The notes under the pieces are model-generated. The model had not been told where the DNA came from. It did no database searches and saw only the letters and a program-made list of their open reading frames with translations. Made by a program: the position numbers and the translations under genes. Below are positions 1 through 11,802 of a stretch of DNA of 64,000 bases, piece after piece. The stretch is taken from the NCBI RefSeq assembly GCF_050908995.1, contig NC_135118.1, forward strand, positions 21,709,501 through 21,773,500, given 5' to 3'. Each line of letters opens with the position of its first letter. Within the stretch, counting starts at the first letter, position 1. Source of the DNA: Andrena cerasifolii. Its lineage: Eukaryota; Arthropoda; Insecta; Hymenoptera; Andrenidae.

Positions 1-721
1 TGCTCGCGGCCCAGGTGTCTGCTTTACATTTTACATGGAAATGTAACGCTCGAGAGCGCCGATCGCCTGACGTATTGTCGGTTCCGTGATCGTAAGTCAG
101 AAATCGATGCCGATACGGCAATGGAACGGTAAGAGCAGCGCTGAATCGTAATTACGGCGAATGCAAATTGCCGTGCGCTCGGCCGGCATGAACTGGTCCA
201 ACGTGTCATTATTGTTTATTAGCGCGAACACTTGCTGTTTTTATCGCGGGCCCGAGATGCAACGTCATATTAAGAATAACCGCCCAGGCCATATACGCGC
301 GTGTACTCCAGCGATAATCCCACGCTCTAGGCTAGCGCGATTTGCTTCGAGGAGATAGATAACTGCGAAAAAAAGTTCCCTATTCGTATATGGAAAGACG
401 TGCGTTTAAACGACATCTACAGGCGGGGTATTACCGTTGGATCAACTGAATTGAAAATTGAAACCTTCGTGCCGAGAGTCGCGAAAGTATTTAACATATA
501 TAAGTCTTTATATCGTAGAAGAATCATTTTCGGACAGAGTGATCATTAAGACTTGGGAATCTACCATTAAACTGGGTGGTAACCCAATAGAATTTCTTTA
601 TTGAATAAAGTTATTGATACCCAACATTCGATTACCCCTTGGTCCGCGGGCACGGGGTCAATTTCGACCCGTAATATATTTATCTTCGTCGATTTTAAAT
701 TTATAACCTGAAGTTCTTATA

Positions 722-1082
722 AGGGGTCATCCTTAAATTACGCAAGGCTTTTTGGGGAGGGAGGGGGTCGCGAATTTCTTACGTTTTCTTATAAGGGAGG
801 AGACAGGCGGGTAGCGTCTTACGTAATATTTTTTTAACCTAATTTTTAATAAATACAAATTCTAACGTTAATGGAAAAGTGGTTTTAGTTTAAATTTCCC
901 GAAACCGAATTAAACGAATTATATAAACCTTTAAAAGGATTTTAATAACTGAAAAAGTTAAATGTAAAAAATATTACGTGAGGAGGGGGTTGGGATATGA
1001 AATCTTATGAATTCTTATACTGGGGGTGGGAGGGGGTAAGAATTCGCCGAAATTACCCTTACGTAATTTAAGGACGGCCCCT
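722..1082. mobile_element. MITE-like element with ~30-bp inverted ends
   Basis: The left end (AGGGGTCATCCTTAAATTAC) matches the reverse complement of the right end (AGGGGCCGTCCTTAAATTAC) at all but a few positions. G-runs and repeated 'cttata' motifs lie inside and no reading frame of note is present. No clear target duplication is visible. A one-ended fragment of the same family (aaggggccattcttaaataa) sits at 25186-25215. I infer a non-autonomous DNA transposon; the superfamily is unknown. Confidence 0.55.
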
Positions 1083-1911
1083 AATCTTGAAGTAGCGATG
1101 CTGACAATAAGTACTGTAAACCGCGAGAATATTCGTATGCTTTCGGAACATTTTGCTATATATAATATAAAGTAGCATTTTTTACATTTGCTTTAAGTAT
1201 CTTGTCAGAACGTTGCATCGTTAAACCCCAGACAACCCCCACTCTCCAAACTACCGAAACCCATATATATTACACGCAATTCTTCCTAAAATGAGCACTT
1301 TAGTTCGACCAGTCTCGACACGATAATCTAGTTCTGCATTAAGAGTCCATTATAAGTACTTCTATATTCGTCTAGTTTCCGTCATTTGCATCAAAACATT
1401 ATGAAATATAATAAGAGACATACTAAGTTTCGGAATACATCTTTAATAGATGTTAAAAAGCTGCCAACGTTACCCCGTACTTCACGGTATCCATTAGTAG
1501 TGGATGGGTCAAAATGGACCCAGCATCTGCCACGCGAGGGGTAAATGATATTTTCGATCGAGCATTTGGTTAACACGTTGCGTGCCACATGGACCACCAG
1601 TGGGCCACCGCATTCTCCAAACGCGAAACTTTCATTCAAAACAAAAATATACGCAGGGGCCTACCTATTTCCCAATTCAGTGTCAAAACCAAAATAGAAC
1701 AAAAAACCTTGAAATTACAAAGAATATACCTCTTGTTTACTATTTTCCTGTAATCGAATATCTCGATCTATTTTTCTCGTCAGTCCAGGGCCCGATCTAG
1801 TTGGCCGCAAGGAGGGCAACTGCCCCAAAACGGCGAATTCGGTTAATTGTTAATTTATGAATATTAAATTTTGTATAAAACAAAAAGCTTTCGTTACACG
1901 CAATACTTAAA

Positions 1912-2214
1912 ATAACAAATACTAAAAAAAATTATAACAAATACTAAAAAAAAATTATAACAAATATTAAAAAAAATTATAATACTAAAAAAAAATTATA
2001 ACAAATACTAAAAAAAATTATAACAAATACTAAAAAAAAATTATAACAAATACTAAAAAAAATTATAACAAATACTAAAAAAAAATTATAACAGATACTA
2101 AAAAAAATGGTAACAAATACTAAAAAAAAATTATAACAAATACTAAAAAAAATTATAACAAATACTAAAAAAAAAAATTATAACAAATACTAAAAAAAAA
2201 ATTGTAACAAATAC
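1912..2214. repeat. A-rich minisatellite, ~22-bp unit
   Basis: About 13 head-to-tail copies of a unit close to aacaaatactaaaaaaaatt, with variable A-run length and a few substitutions. No coding potential. The flanks (1085-1911 and 2215-3250) hold no gene that I can support. Confidence 0.9.
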
Positions 2215-3250
2215 TTAAGCAAAAATAACCAATTTACACTATCGAAGCTTATATTTTAAAATAACTATTTATAATTAAATAAAAAGGGTGGCAAAAATCA
2301 TTTTTTCCCAGAACGGCAGAATAGCCAAATCGGGCCCTACAGTCTTCACTGATTTCCCCAGCAAAGATTTGCATTTCCACTGTGGCAGGGGACGCGTTAA
2401 ACGATCCCTTGGATGATCAATTATTCCGCCGTGGCACGAGCTCCGCTTTCCTCCCAGTGTCTTCTCATTAGATTCCAGCGACCACACGCGTCCGAAGGAA
2501 AACGGGCGTGTAAACGGCGATCGATAGGAGAACCGAGCGTAAACATCGAGAAAGAGCGGAACGATGCTCGTGGTGTGGCTGGGCGGTCGTAAATAACGAT
2601 ACTTAATTAACGTAATCGGGCCGCAGTTGGCGGAGTTGTCCGAAACGGACAGGGACAGGCGCGGGACACCGCGGCGCGCGCATGTGTAGGTAGGCCGCGG
2701 CTGATAACGCTTATCTAGCGCGCGCCACGCCGTGGCTGAGTTTGCATATCAATGGGGGATTCTTAAGAATAGACGCTCGCGTGTCGCGTTCAACTGGCAC
2801 TCACGCGCGTTAATTCGCGCGATTACAAGCTGTTGTTGACTTTCGGTCTCGCGTTTCTTTCGTCCCGGGCTCCCGATTGCCGCCAAGCGCCGTCTGCAAC
2901 TTGCCTGGCGCGACGGCCGAACAGGAAGCTCCGACGAGCAGAGCCCGACAGCACGAGGTCGCAGAAGCGCGCAACGCTAGCGTTACGTCAAATGCTGCGA
3001 GTAGAATGTAGCGAGTGATCGATCTACCATCTTGGGAATTTTCTAGCAATTACAGCGGTGGCCAAAAGAAAGTATAAACAGCGTATTTCTATTTACAACG
3101 CATTAAAGACGAGGCCCAATCTAAGGGATGCCGATTTTAAGATATAAGTCTCTGTAATGGAACTGTGTTACCTATTTTAGTTTCCGTTCGAGGTTGAAAT
3201 TTTCTGTTCAGAGCTACTGTCAGTCATCGCCAGCATCAAATCGCGTCGAA

Positions 3251-3576
3251 TAAAGGCTCCCCCAAACCAACGCGAATATCCGCTCCGCGCCGCGGATTAG
3301 ATAAAGGCTCCCCCAAAGCAACGCGAATTTCGCGGCGTGGAGCGGTTCCGCCGCGGATTAGATAAAGGCTCCCCCAAAGCAACGCGACTTTCGCGGCGCG
3401 GAGCGGATCCGCCGCTAATTAGATAAAGGCTCCCCTAAACCAACCCGAATTTCGCGGCTCGGGGTGGATCCGCCGCGGATCAGATAACACTGCCCATAAG
3501 CCACCACGTATAAAGAAATTGCTGCCTTATCTGATCCGCGCGGAGCGGATATTCGCGTTGGTTTGGGGGAGCCTTA
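3251..3576. repeat. Four direct repeats closed by an inverted copy
   Basis: Four direct copies begin at about 3251, 3302, 3363 and 3424 (spacing 51-61 bp), each starting taaaggctcccccaaa and containing a GC-rich ggcgcggagcggatccgc stretch. At about 3521-3576 the same unit appears reversed, ending tttgggggagcctta. The outer copies therefore form ~40-bp inverted ends. This looks like a short palindromic DNA element with amplified subterminal repeats. No target duplication is visible. Confidence 0.7.
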
Positions 3577-4631
3577 CTACCTTCTCGAAGCAGCTCGAAT
3601 ATTATTTTACTCCCCGCTCGACGCGCGCGAAATTGACACTGAAAATTCTGTTTAAGGCGCGCGTGGAAGCATCACCGGCAATTCTAATTCCATTCGAAGC
3701 CCACGTGTCTACTGGTGGCATTAAAGCAACCCATTACCCCGTCCTCGAAATCGTGGCCGCGACGAAGCACGCCTTTGCTGGCGTTGCGCGGATTCACGTC
3801 GCCCCGTGGTGCCCAGAGGCGTAATCTTCGCGCGGCGATTTCACGAACAAAGGGGAACGGAAATAGGAAACATAATCCGCGAGTAATTACTGTAACGGCG
3901 CTTTCTCGTCCGGCTGTCCCCTCGTTCTACCGGCGCGGCTCGGCGCGAGCGTGTCCCGACGGCTTCTTCATTTTTCGCGGCTAGAGATCCGAACGGGACC
4001 GAGGAAGAAATAGAGCCCGCGCCGGAGAAACCGCGAGACATGGAAACGAGGCTAGGGGAAAATCGAATCGAGAAGCTGCTCCACCTTCGGCGTTCCGGCT
4101 CGTAAAGTGGCGGAAGAGGAGGCGAGGAATTCGTTTGGTCCCTGCGCTCCTGGGCCGGTAGGAAGAACGAGAGTTGCACGTGCAGCCCGCGGACGAGGGA
4201 TATTTGCAAACGTGATTAGCCTTCGTATATTTAATGCGGCCGTTGCGGCAAACAATTACGCAACGCGTATAGGAACAACCGGCGTGACGTGCGCGAGAAT
4301 TCGTAATTGACTTGGCGGGGGGGAAAAAAAAGAGAGAGGGGAAAGTATGCAGAAGATTGAAGCGTGCAGACAAAGCGGAGGTGGCTCGTTCGCCGATTGA
4401 ACATCGTTAATCGGTCGCGAGACACGTGAAATCCAATACTCGCGACGTGAATGAGCGTAGTATCGATGCTACGGATTGCAGTGTGTACCGGCGTCGTATT
4501 TTAACAGGCTGAATAAACAATTATGCCGGGGATCCACCGGGAAGCTAAGCTAAGCTATGCTGTGCTATGTTTTAGCGTAGCTTTTGGTGGAAACGGTTCC
4601 ATAAGAATGTATTGAAGCTAATTTTTTTAAA

Positions 4632-5062
4632 CGTAGCATAGCATAGCATAGCATAGCATAGCAGAGCATAGCATAGCTTAGCATAGCTCAGCATAGCTCA
4701 GCATAGCTCAGCATAGCATAGCTCAGCATAGCATAGTTCAGCATAGCTCAGCATAGCTCAGCATAGCTCAGCATTGCATAGCTTAGCATAGCTTAGCATA
4801 GCTTAGCATAGCTTAGCATAGCTTAGCATAGCTTAGCATAGCTTAGCATAGCTTAGCATAGCTTAGCATAGCTTAGCATAGCTTAGCATAGCTTAGCATA
4901 GCTTAGCATAGCTTAGCATAGCTTAGCATAGCTTAGCATAGCTTAGCATAGCTTAGCATAGCATAGCTCAGCATAGCTCAGCATAGCTCAGCATAGCTTA
5001 GCATAGCTTAGCATAGCATAGCTCAGCATAGCTCAGCATAGCTCAGCATAGTTTAGTATAGC
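4632..5062. repeat. Pentanucleotide-based satellite (GCATA/GCTTA/GCTCA)
   Basis: About 85 consecutive 5-mers of the forms gcata, gctta and gctca. The central 4791-4960 part is nearly perfect 10-bp gcttagcata repeats, and the margins are mixed. The same motif occurs singly in the flanking palindromic element (gctaagctaagc), so the array probably grew from it by slippage. Not a CRISPR array, because there are no spacers. Confidence 0.95.
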
Positions 5063-5065
5063 TTA

Positions 5066-5497
5066 CAAGGGAACAACCCGAACCCGGAAATTCAAAAAAT
5101 TCTGAAACTTTGTGAATATGCAGGGAATTTCCTCCCGATTATAATGCAATTTTTGTTTGCTGCCCAAATTCATTTTAGGGGGGTGTAATTGTCCTCTGAA
5201 AAGCCGGTTATTTCCCGATTTTCTGTTATAACTCGTGAACTGTAAAATAAGTTTTATACCAAATGATAGACCTAATTAAAAGAAGTAACTTTTGTCTCGA
5301 AACTTTTTTTCTATCACTTACAGTTCGCGAGTTGTAATACAAAATCAGAAAATAATCAAATTTTCAGAGGTTAATTTCACCCTCTTCGAGTGAATTTGGA
5401 CAGCAAAGATAAATTGCGTTGTAATCAGGAGGAAGTCCCCTACATATTCGCAAAGTTTCAGTATTTTTTTAATTTTCGGGTTCGGGATCTCTCCTTG
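5066..5497. mobile_element. MITE family A, copy 1 (TTA duplication)
   Basis: A 432-bp palindromic element beginning CAAGGGAACAACCCGAACCC and ending GGGTTCGGGATCTCTCCTTG, flanked on both sides by TTA. The insertion split a GCTTA unit of the adjoining pentamer array, so the empty site can be read directly. Almost the whole length folds back on itself. Homologous to 9713-10146 and 38538-38980. A 3-bp TTA duplication fits PIF/Harbinger-type transposition, but the end sequence alone does not prove that. Confidence 0.85.
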
Positions 5498-5521
5498 TTA
5501 GCTTCCCAGCGGATTCCCGGC

Positions 5522-8500
5522 TTTAGGAAGCAAGCGAATCTTGGAAGATTAATACGCTTCGTCGTGATAGACTCCTGCTTCGTTGTAATTGATTATTATG
5601 TACGTGGATGTGATTTAATTGCATCGTATGGAAATACTTTATCTTGGCTTGAAATTGACGCTACTGGTTGACGAAACTCGGGACAACACCGGATGCTTTC
5701 AAAGTAGCGCGTCTTACGGGCATCCAGCAACTAATGACCTCGACAAAAAGTCGATTAATGATAACGTTTATTCGGGTAGATTGCAGTGCTCGGTCACGTT
5801 CAATTATAGTTGGAATATTAATCAGTCTAGTTGACAGTTAAATGGGGGGAAAATGACCTACGATGGTCTCGAAGTATCTGATTATTATTTATTAGCAGGA
5901 TCCACAGGAATCCTGCGCTATTTCAGCTTCCAAGTCACTAATCCTGATTCATACACTAAAAAACAAATCTTGAAACCTCACTCTGTCTGCCTGGGCCCAG
6001 CTCCAAAAGGTCCCCAAAATCTCCTCCTCTTCTGTGAGCCTTCTCTGCGCATTCCTTGCACTGATCTTCCAATAATACATGCGCACAAAACCGCTAACAA
6101 CAATCTTGCTTGCAACAATCTGAATTCACACAAATCTGTGAATTAAAATGGGAAACAGCCACGCTAACAGTACCTCTTAAAACTGCCCAATACCCCCCAA
6201 TCAGTCTGGTCACCTAACAACACGTTACCTCTCGCAGCTACCCCAACAAACAAAATTCCTAAACAAGGTAGTACCTCCAGCGTTCCTTATATCCATCGCA
6301 AAGCAAGCCCCGTGCTCCTCCGTCGCCCCCATCATCTCGGCAATCTCAGCGGGCCCCGGTGAGCAGAAAAAGCTGACGAAAAAGAAGCAGAAAAAGAAGA
6401 AAGTATTGCCGAGCCAGATGCATGACCTTTTCGGTACCGGCTCCGTGGGAGATAACGATACGAGGAATGCACTCGGCCGATTTGTGTCTGGCCGCTGACA
6501 GCGCAAGGGGAGCTCGGGCCGAGTAGGTGCGGCCCTGGCTGTCGGCTCGCAGCTTCGGCTCTCTCGGCAAGCGAGTGCAGGTGCGCGGCCGCCAGTCTGT
6601 CGCCAGGATCCCCTCCACGGCGCGCCGTGGTCCCTTCTTCGCCCCCACGTCCCTCCATGCCCCACGGAAGGACCCAAGAGATCGCGGACCCCTCCGACTG
6701 CCCCCCCTACGTCGCTTGCTCACCAACCGAGGGAAGAAACGGGGCCCTCGCGGCACCTTCTCTCCCTCTCGCTTTTTTCCACCGACCGCTCGGCCTCTCT
6801 CTGCCTCCTCTCGCTCTCTCTTGCTCTCCTGCTGACGCTGTTTGCAACAGGTAGTGCGTACGAGGGCCGCCTGTGAAACGAAAGCGCTCACGCCTACCGC
6901 GCTGGCCACCAGATTTGCCTTTTTTTTTAAATGAAAATTCGTTTCAGCGACCTGATGGCGAAGGCTAGCGGATGTAGATTGAACTTTGACGCGTTGCCAG
7001 AGTAGTGGACGAAAGTTCTATTAAAAGAATTTTATCTTATATCTTTAATTCCAACTTGCGGAGGCTCTCAAGCTTCATGGAAAGACTCCAAAGTTTTTGA
7101 GATTGAATTTAGCAGTTTCCCTTCGAAATATGCTTGCCAGATTGCGAACAATGCTTGATGCTCCACTTCGGAGGCTCTTTCGAGTTGCTGCTGGTGTTGC
7201 TAGTGACTGGGATTGGTGGTAATTCGGGAACAGGAATGGCAAGCGATGTAAACGGCAGTAGTTAAATTTTTCAGTAGAAACTAAATACGTGTGTCTGTTC
7301 GTTTTGTCAATTGCATCGTTTATCGTTTGTTTATTGCTTTGGACTTTCAGCGTATACCGCCTTTGCAGATTTAGAGGGAAATAAAAAGATTGGGGCCGTG
7401 AAGATTGCTGCCACTTTCATCGTTTTTCACCACAGCGAACACACTTGGCACTTACGATTTTAGCTCTATCTTGCGTTAGTCTTAACAGTTAAAATAAATT
7501 ATTCCAGCACTTATAACTTCTGCCACTGTGTTCCGCATGGAATTCACAACCTTTTCCACTGAAAAAATTATGTTTCATTTCTGCGCCACTTACATTACTT
7601 ATGATTTCAACTCCTCAATTATTTCAGTGGAAAAGAAAGGTTTTTATTTCAACTAAAATTTTCTACAAAATACACTTCCCAGTACATTTACTACGTTACG
7701 ACTTTCCTCACTTATAATGAGAATGACGGACAATTTGTGCACTAAATAAAATTATCTTCAATAAAATTAATTTATAAATTTACTTTTAAATCCAATTTCA
7801 AAACTATATTAAAATAATTTATCCAGAAATTTAATTCATGAAACCTATAATAATCTACATTTTGACTTGAATTATTATTTCAATAGAATATTACAAAAAT
7901 AATATATCAATAAATTCTTCAAACAGCAATGCATAAAATTTAAAATAGTTACTCCTATCGTGGATGATCAATTAATTCACAAATTCCTCTAAATAAATAA
8001 TAAAGCCGCCACATTTGTTAATTTTAATGATGAACATTTATATCTATAATTATAATAGCCATTCATATTTATATTTATATTCATAATTATAATAGCTATT
8101 CATATTTATATTTATATTCATAATTACAATAGCTATTTATATTTATAATAGCCATATAATTACAGTAATTTCATAATTAGCTGAAAATTTTAAGAGTTCC
8201 ATTCGACCCTTGGATACACCCTTAAGGGGACACAATTTTATTAATCCCACCGTTAGATCTGTTTCATGGTCCAGCCTACATATTCGCTGGCGTTCCCACA
8301 ACAAGTCGCATTTCTCTTCTCGCACAGAAATCGGTGTACCAGCCAGGCATAAACAAGCCGACGACGCGCGAGCAGCTTTCGTTACGTGGAGCAGATGTCA
8401 AGGCAAAGGAACAAGCATGTAACACATTGTTATCAACAGGTAGCCGGGGCTGCGCTTTGCAGCGAGTAGCGGCGCTGCTAACAGGCCATGGCGCTTGGTA

Positions 8501-9000
8501 AAACTGCAGGTAAAGCGAATAGATTAATGGCGCGATGGTTCGCAGCGAGGACGATAAATCGAGGGGGCTTCTAAAGGCAAGACGCCCCGAAGATGCCGGG
8601 TGGCCGTGTGGGAAGGCGAGAGGAGCCGGGCCACGTCTGAACTCGTCATGACCTGTGCGTGAGCCGAAGAAAAGGAATGCAAAGAAAATACTGGATTCTC
8701 CTACACCTTCAAAGCGGCCCGAGTTTCGGCCAGTTGAAATTCTTCGGTGGCTTAAGTCGCTACCTAATGTTACCTGGTAGGCGTACGAGGGCCGAGACTT
8801 TACGGTCAGCGGAAACAAGGAAACCGGAGTTCAGATACTTTTCGGAGTCTGGCGTCGTGGAATATCCACAGTGTTTACGAGCGATGCTATAATAACTTTA
8901 TTGTAGGACACGCCGTGTTGATTTAACTGAGTTTCGATTCTAGACTCCATCGGGACTCGAAGATACTGCATAGGTGCAGCAAGTTTCGAATTCTAGAATT
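5522..9000. other. Spacer, no supportable gene
   Basis: Roughly 6300-6860 is GC- and CpG-rich with long pyrimidine runs on the plus strand; its open frames on both strands are low-complexity and I treat them as chance. 7700-8160 is strongly AT-rich. I see no splice-flanked conserved exon, RNA gene or clear promoter here. Confidence 0.5.
8045..8160. repeat. AT-rich tandem repeat, ~43-bp unit
   Basis: Between two and three copies of a unit containing taattataatagc followed by cattcatatttatatttata. Noncoding. Confidence 0.75.
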
Positions 9001-9682
9001 GGGGAGTTGACAAAATTTTTAAAAGTGTTTAAAACTGTTCGTTATGATAAAATATGCTTGTAAAAAAATATTAATTTTTTGCTACACCTCTAACATGAAA
9101 AAAATTTAATTTTTATATGAAATAAAAAATTGCCGCAAAAACGCACTGCACGGTCACGTGACCGTTTGTGACGTCAACGTGCAGTAAACACAGAAAGTTG
9201 TGGTTAGGGAAAGTAAGGAGTGAATTTTTCTCACAAAAATAATGGCGAGTAAAAATTATTATCAGTACTGTGATGTTCCCTGTTGTGGGAACACTTCGAT
9301 ACGTGCGCCGAAGAAGTTTATTCGGCAGAACAGAAGTCTGGATTTGTAGCGAAATAGCTAACCACCATAATAGCGTACAATGTTGGTAAATTTGTGCTGC
9401 CACCTTTAACGAAGTTCTTTTCCATTGCCAATAATAATATATATATATATAAGTGTCATTCGTCGCTATATATAAATCGCTGTTTACTGCACAATGACGT
9501 CACGCGCCGTGATTGGCGTTTGAGGTCACGTGACTCAGAACTTAAAAACGTGAATTTTATTTATTAAATTTTGGTAAAACGAATAAGTGTTTTATTAATA
9601 TTTCTATCATTTTAGGCTTTTCATTAATAAATCTGTAGATTTCACTACTTTTCCCTTTTTTTTCAAATACTGGCAACTCCCC
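9001..9682. mobile_element. TIR element carrying a THAP-finger remnant
   Basis: Ends GGGGAGTTG and CAACTCCCC are flanked by AATT on both sides. A second, subterminal pair of inverted segments lies at about 9150-9190 and 9488-9535 (gtcacgtgac, tgacgtca and gcagtaaaca motifs). It encloses a short plus-strand frame with the start of a THAP zinc finger (9242-9349). I infer a deleted derivative of a THAP-transposase element (P-like or related). The AATT repeats are palindromic, so they may be either duplication or part of the ends. Confidence 0.55.
9242..9349 (+). pseudogene. THAP-type zinc finger N-terminal fragment
   Basis: A 35-codon frame starting at ATG. Residues 8-25 read QYCDVPCCGNTSIRAPKK, the usual opening of insect THAP-like transposase domains: C-x(2-4)-C, then NTS..P.K before the conserved aromatic. 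A stop follows soon after, and the downstream Cys and His of the C2CH site are absent. THAP domains bind DNA in P-element and related transposases and in domesticated derivatives. Here it is broken and lies inside a 0.68 kb inverted-repeat element, so I call it a transposase relic. Too short for family assignment. Confidence 0.5.
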
Positions 9683-9712
9683 AATTGGTCAGGATTAGTA
9701 GAATGTCCCTTA

Positions 9713-10146
9713 CAAGGGAAGATCCCGAACCCGGAAACTCCAAAAATTCTGAAACTTCGTGAATACGTAGGGAATTTCCCCCTGATTACAACGGAATTTT
9801 TGTTCGCTGCCCAAACTCCCTCTAAGGGGGTGTAATTGACCCCTGAAAATCCGGTGATTTTCCGATTTTCTGTTAGAACTGCTGAACTGTAAAACAATTT
9901 ATTTACCAAATGATAGATCCAATCAAAAGCAGTAACTTTTGTCTCGAAACTTATTTTCTATCTCTCACATTTCGCGAGTTATAACAAACAAAGTGGGAAA
10001 ATAGCCGAATTTTCGGGGGTTAATTTCACCACCTTCGAGTGACTTTGGGCAGCAAAGAAAAATTGCGTTGTAATCAGGAGGAAATCCCCTACGAATTTAC
10101 AAAGTTTCAGAATTTTTTGAATCTTCGAGTTCAGGATCATCCCTTG
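9713..10146. mobile_element. MITE family A, copy 2 (TTA duplication)
   Basis: A 434-bp palindromic element starting CAAGGGAAGATCCCGAACCC and ending AGGATCATCCCTTG, flanked by TTA at 9710-9712 and 10147-10149. It starts about 30 bp after the THAP-remnant element ends, with intact ends and duplication. Confidence 0.85.
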
Positions 10147-10149
10147 TTA

Positions 10150-11452
10150 GATAATTTCAACAACGACTTCGACATGCGTCGATGAAATATTCTATAAAAC
10201 AATGCATTTCCGAAACTGTAGATATAAGTCCACGACATTTGAAACAAGGAGCAGTGTTAAACTCCACTGCGAAGATACAAAGATGACCTTTCTAAGATCG
10301 GCAATCAATGAAAATAAGAATCACACGAAATACAAAGTATTCACCGCTTCCTACTATTAACACCCTCTTTCTAAATTACCCAGGATCCCCAAACTCGCTT
10401 CGACGAAGCTTATTAACGTATTCCGCCATCCGCGTCAACGCTGACGCCATACCGAATCGATGGCCTTAACGTCACTGTTTTTTCGTTCGAGCCCGTGCCA
10501 CTTTAGCAGGTCGCGTTTCAGGACACGGAACAGGATGTCCTTCGAGCAAGCTACGAGAATCGCCTCGGCTGAACTTTACTCTCCATTTCACAGTTTCGGG
10601 CCGAAGAAAGGCAGGTGTCGGTCGTCAACTCTTTTTACAGCCGGTGGTCGAAGACCGACCCGCCCGGGTTCCTTCTTCCCTTCGAGAGAATCTCGGAGCG
10701 CGCGCGGTCCTCGCGCTGCCGCGCCAATGAGACGGGACGAATTGTCTCCGCGACGGTGGACGTGACTCAACGCCACTTTTACAGCCGGTTGCTCATTTCG
10801 GTCGGTGAAACGGGCCCGTCCTTCGAGGAGGTCAGGCCCCGTGGAAGAGAGACAGAGGCCGCTTTATGCAGCGTCAGAAACAATGCAGGTATCCATGGCG
10901 CGACGAAAACGTATCGGCCGATCCTCGGAGCCGGGCATAATGGCATTGTCATGTAAAAACACGCGGGGGCCTGCGTCGGCGAAAACAAGGAATTCACCGT
11001 TTACGGCGGTGGGCCACGGTGCCGTTAAGAGCCTCAGGTGCACCGACACCTCCGATTTTTCGGCTGCATACCTGCGCGCCGATCGTGTTACATCGTTTAC
11101 GGGCATAAATAACCGATGGATCGAGCGTAAATAATTTATGTCACGATCTGTTTTGTACAAGGTGCCTCGGAACCGTAGGTAACAGACTTAAATGGCGTTC
11201 CACGGAGCGCGCTAAAAGGGACTTGTCTCCACCTTGCCTGCTCCCTTCGCCTCTAACTTCGCGCGACGCTGTCCAATAGGAAACTCATAACGCAAATCGG
11301 AGGCAACATTATCATCGTTGGAGTTTTGTAATGTAGGTAGACCGGGTCGAATCGGATCGAAATAAGAATTTAATCCATATTTCTTACATCGCGATAGAAA
11401 TGAGCATTCCGATCGTTCGTAGTACCTCGTCTCTATCCCCCGCACCATTAAT
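10150..11452. other. Spacer with a CpG-rich block
   Basis: About 10440-11050 is GC/CpG-rich with overlapping open frames on both strands and no recognisable domain or splice context. I see no gene. Confidence 0.4.
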
Positions 11453-11732
11453 AATAGCGAAAAGAATAGTAAAGGTCGATTTTTAAACTTTTTTTGTGAG
11501 CTTGTAATGAAAATTAAAAAAAAAACGTTTGTAGATTGCAGTAAGTTGTATACGTGCCTAAAATTTCATCAAAATCGGTTGTCGTTGCTCCGAGCTAGAA
11601 AGTTTAAAGATCGCAGAATAAGGTCGAGAATCGCGAAAATTCCCGAAATCAGCGAACGCTTTTTTTTTTAATTTTTATTACAAGCTCACAGAAAAAGTTT
11701 AAAAATCGACCTTTACTATTATTTTCGCTATT
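11453..11732. mobile_element. Palindromic MITE-like element
   Basis: A left arm from AATAGCGAAAAGAATAGTAA and a right arm ending TTACTATTATTTTCGCTATT pair over ~75 bp, including ggtcgatttttaaactttt and its complement. A spacer of ~125 bp lies between them. No clear target duplication. Confidence 0.6.
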
Positions 11733-11802
11733 CCAACCGAATACATTTTTTTTCAAAACGACGAAACGCGTCAGTTAGCAAACTAATCCTTCTAGCTTCT
11801 GA

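Larger units (their letters stand above)
4525..5521. mobile_element. Composite inverted-repeat element hosting an array and a MITE
   Basis: The left end GCCGGGGATCCACCGGGAAG and the reverse complement of the right end (GCCGGGAATCCGCTGGGAAG) pair over ~25 bp and run into gctaagctaagc. Inside are a block ending ggaaacggttccataag (4586-4604), a pentanucleotide array (4632-5062) and a separate MITE (5066-5497). Part of the same outer block recurs at 38303-38530, and a right end (ggtggatccccagcttaagg) lies near 39012-39031. I infer a larger element later invaded by the MITE and expanded by the array. Confidence 0.5.

Noticed and set aside
4632..5062. Regular repeat resembling a CRISPR array
   Set aside because: It is a continuous 5/10-bp satellite with no spacers, in a eukaryotic context.
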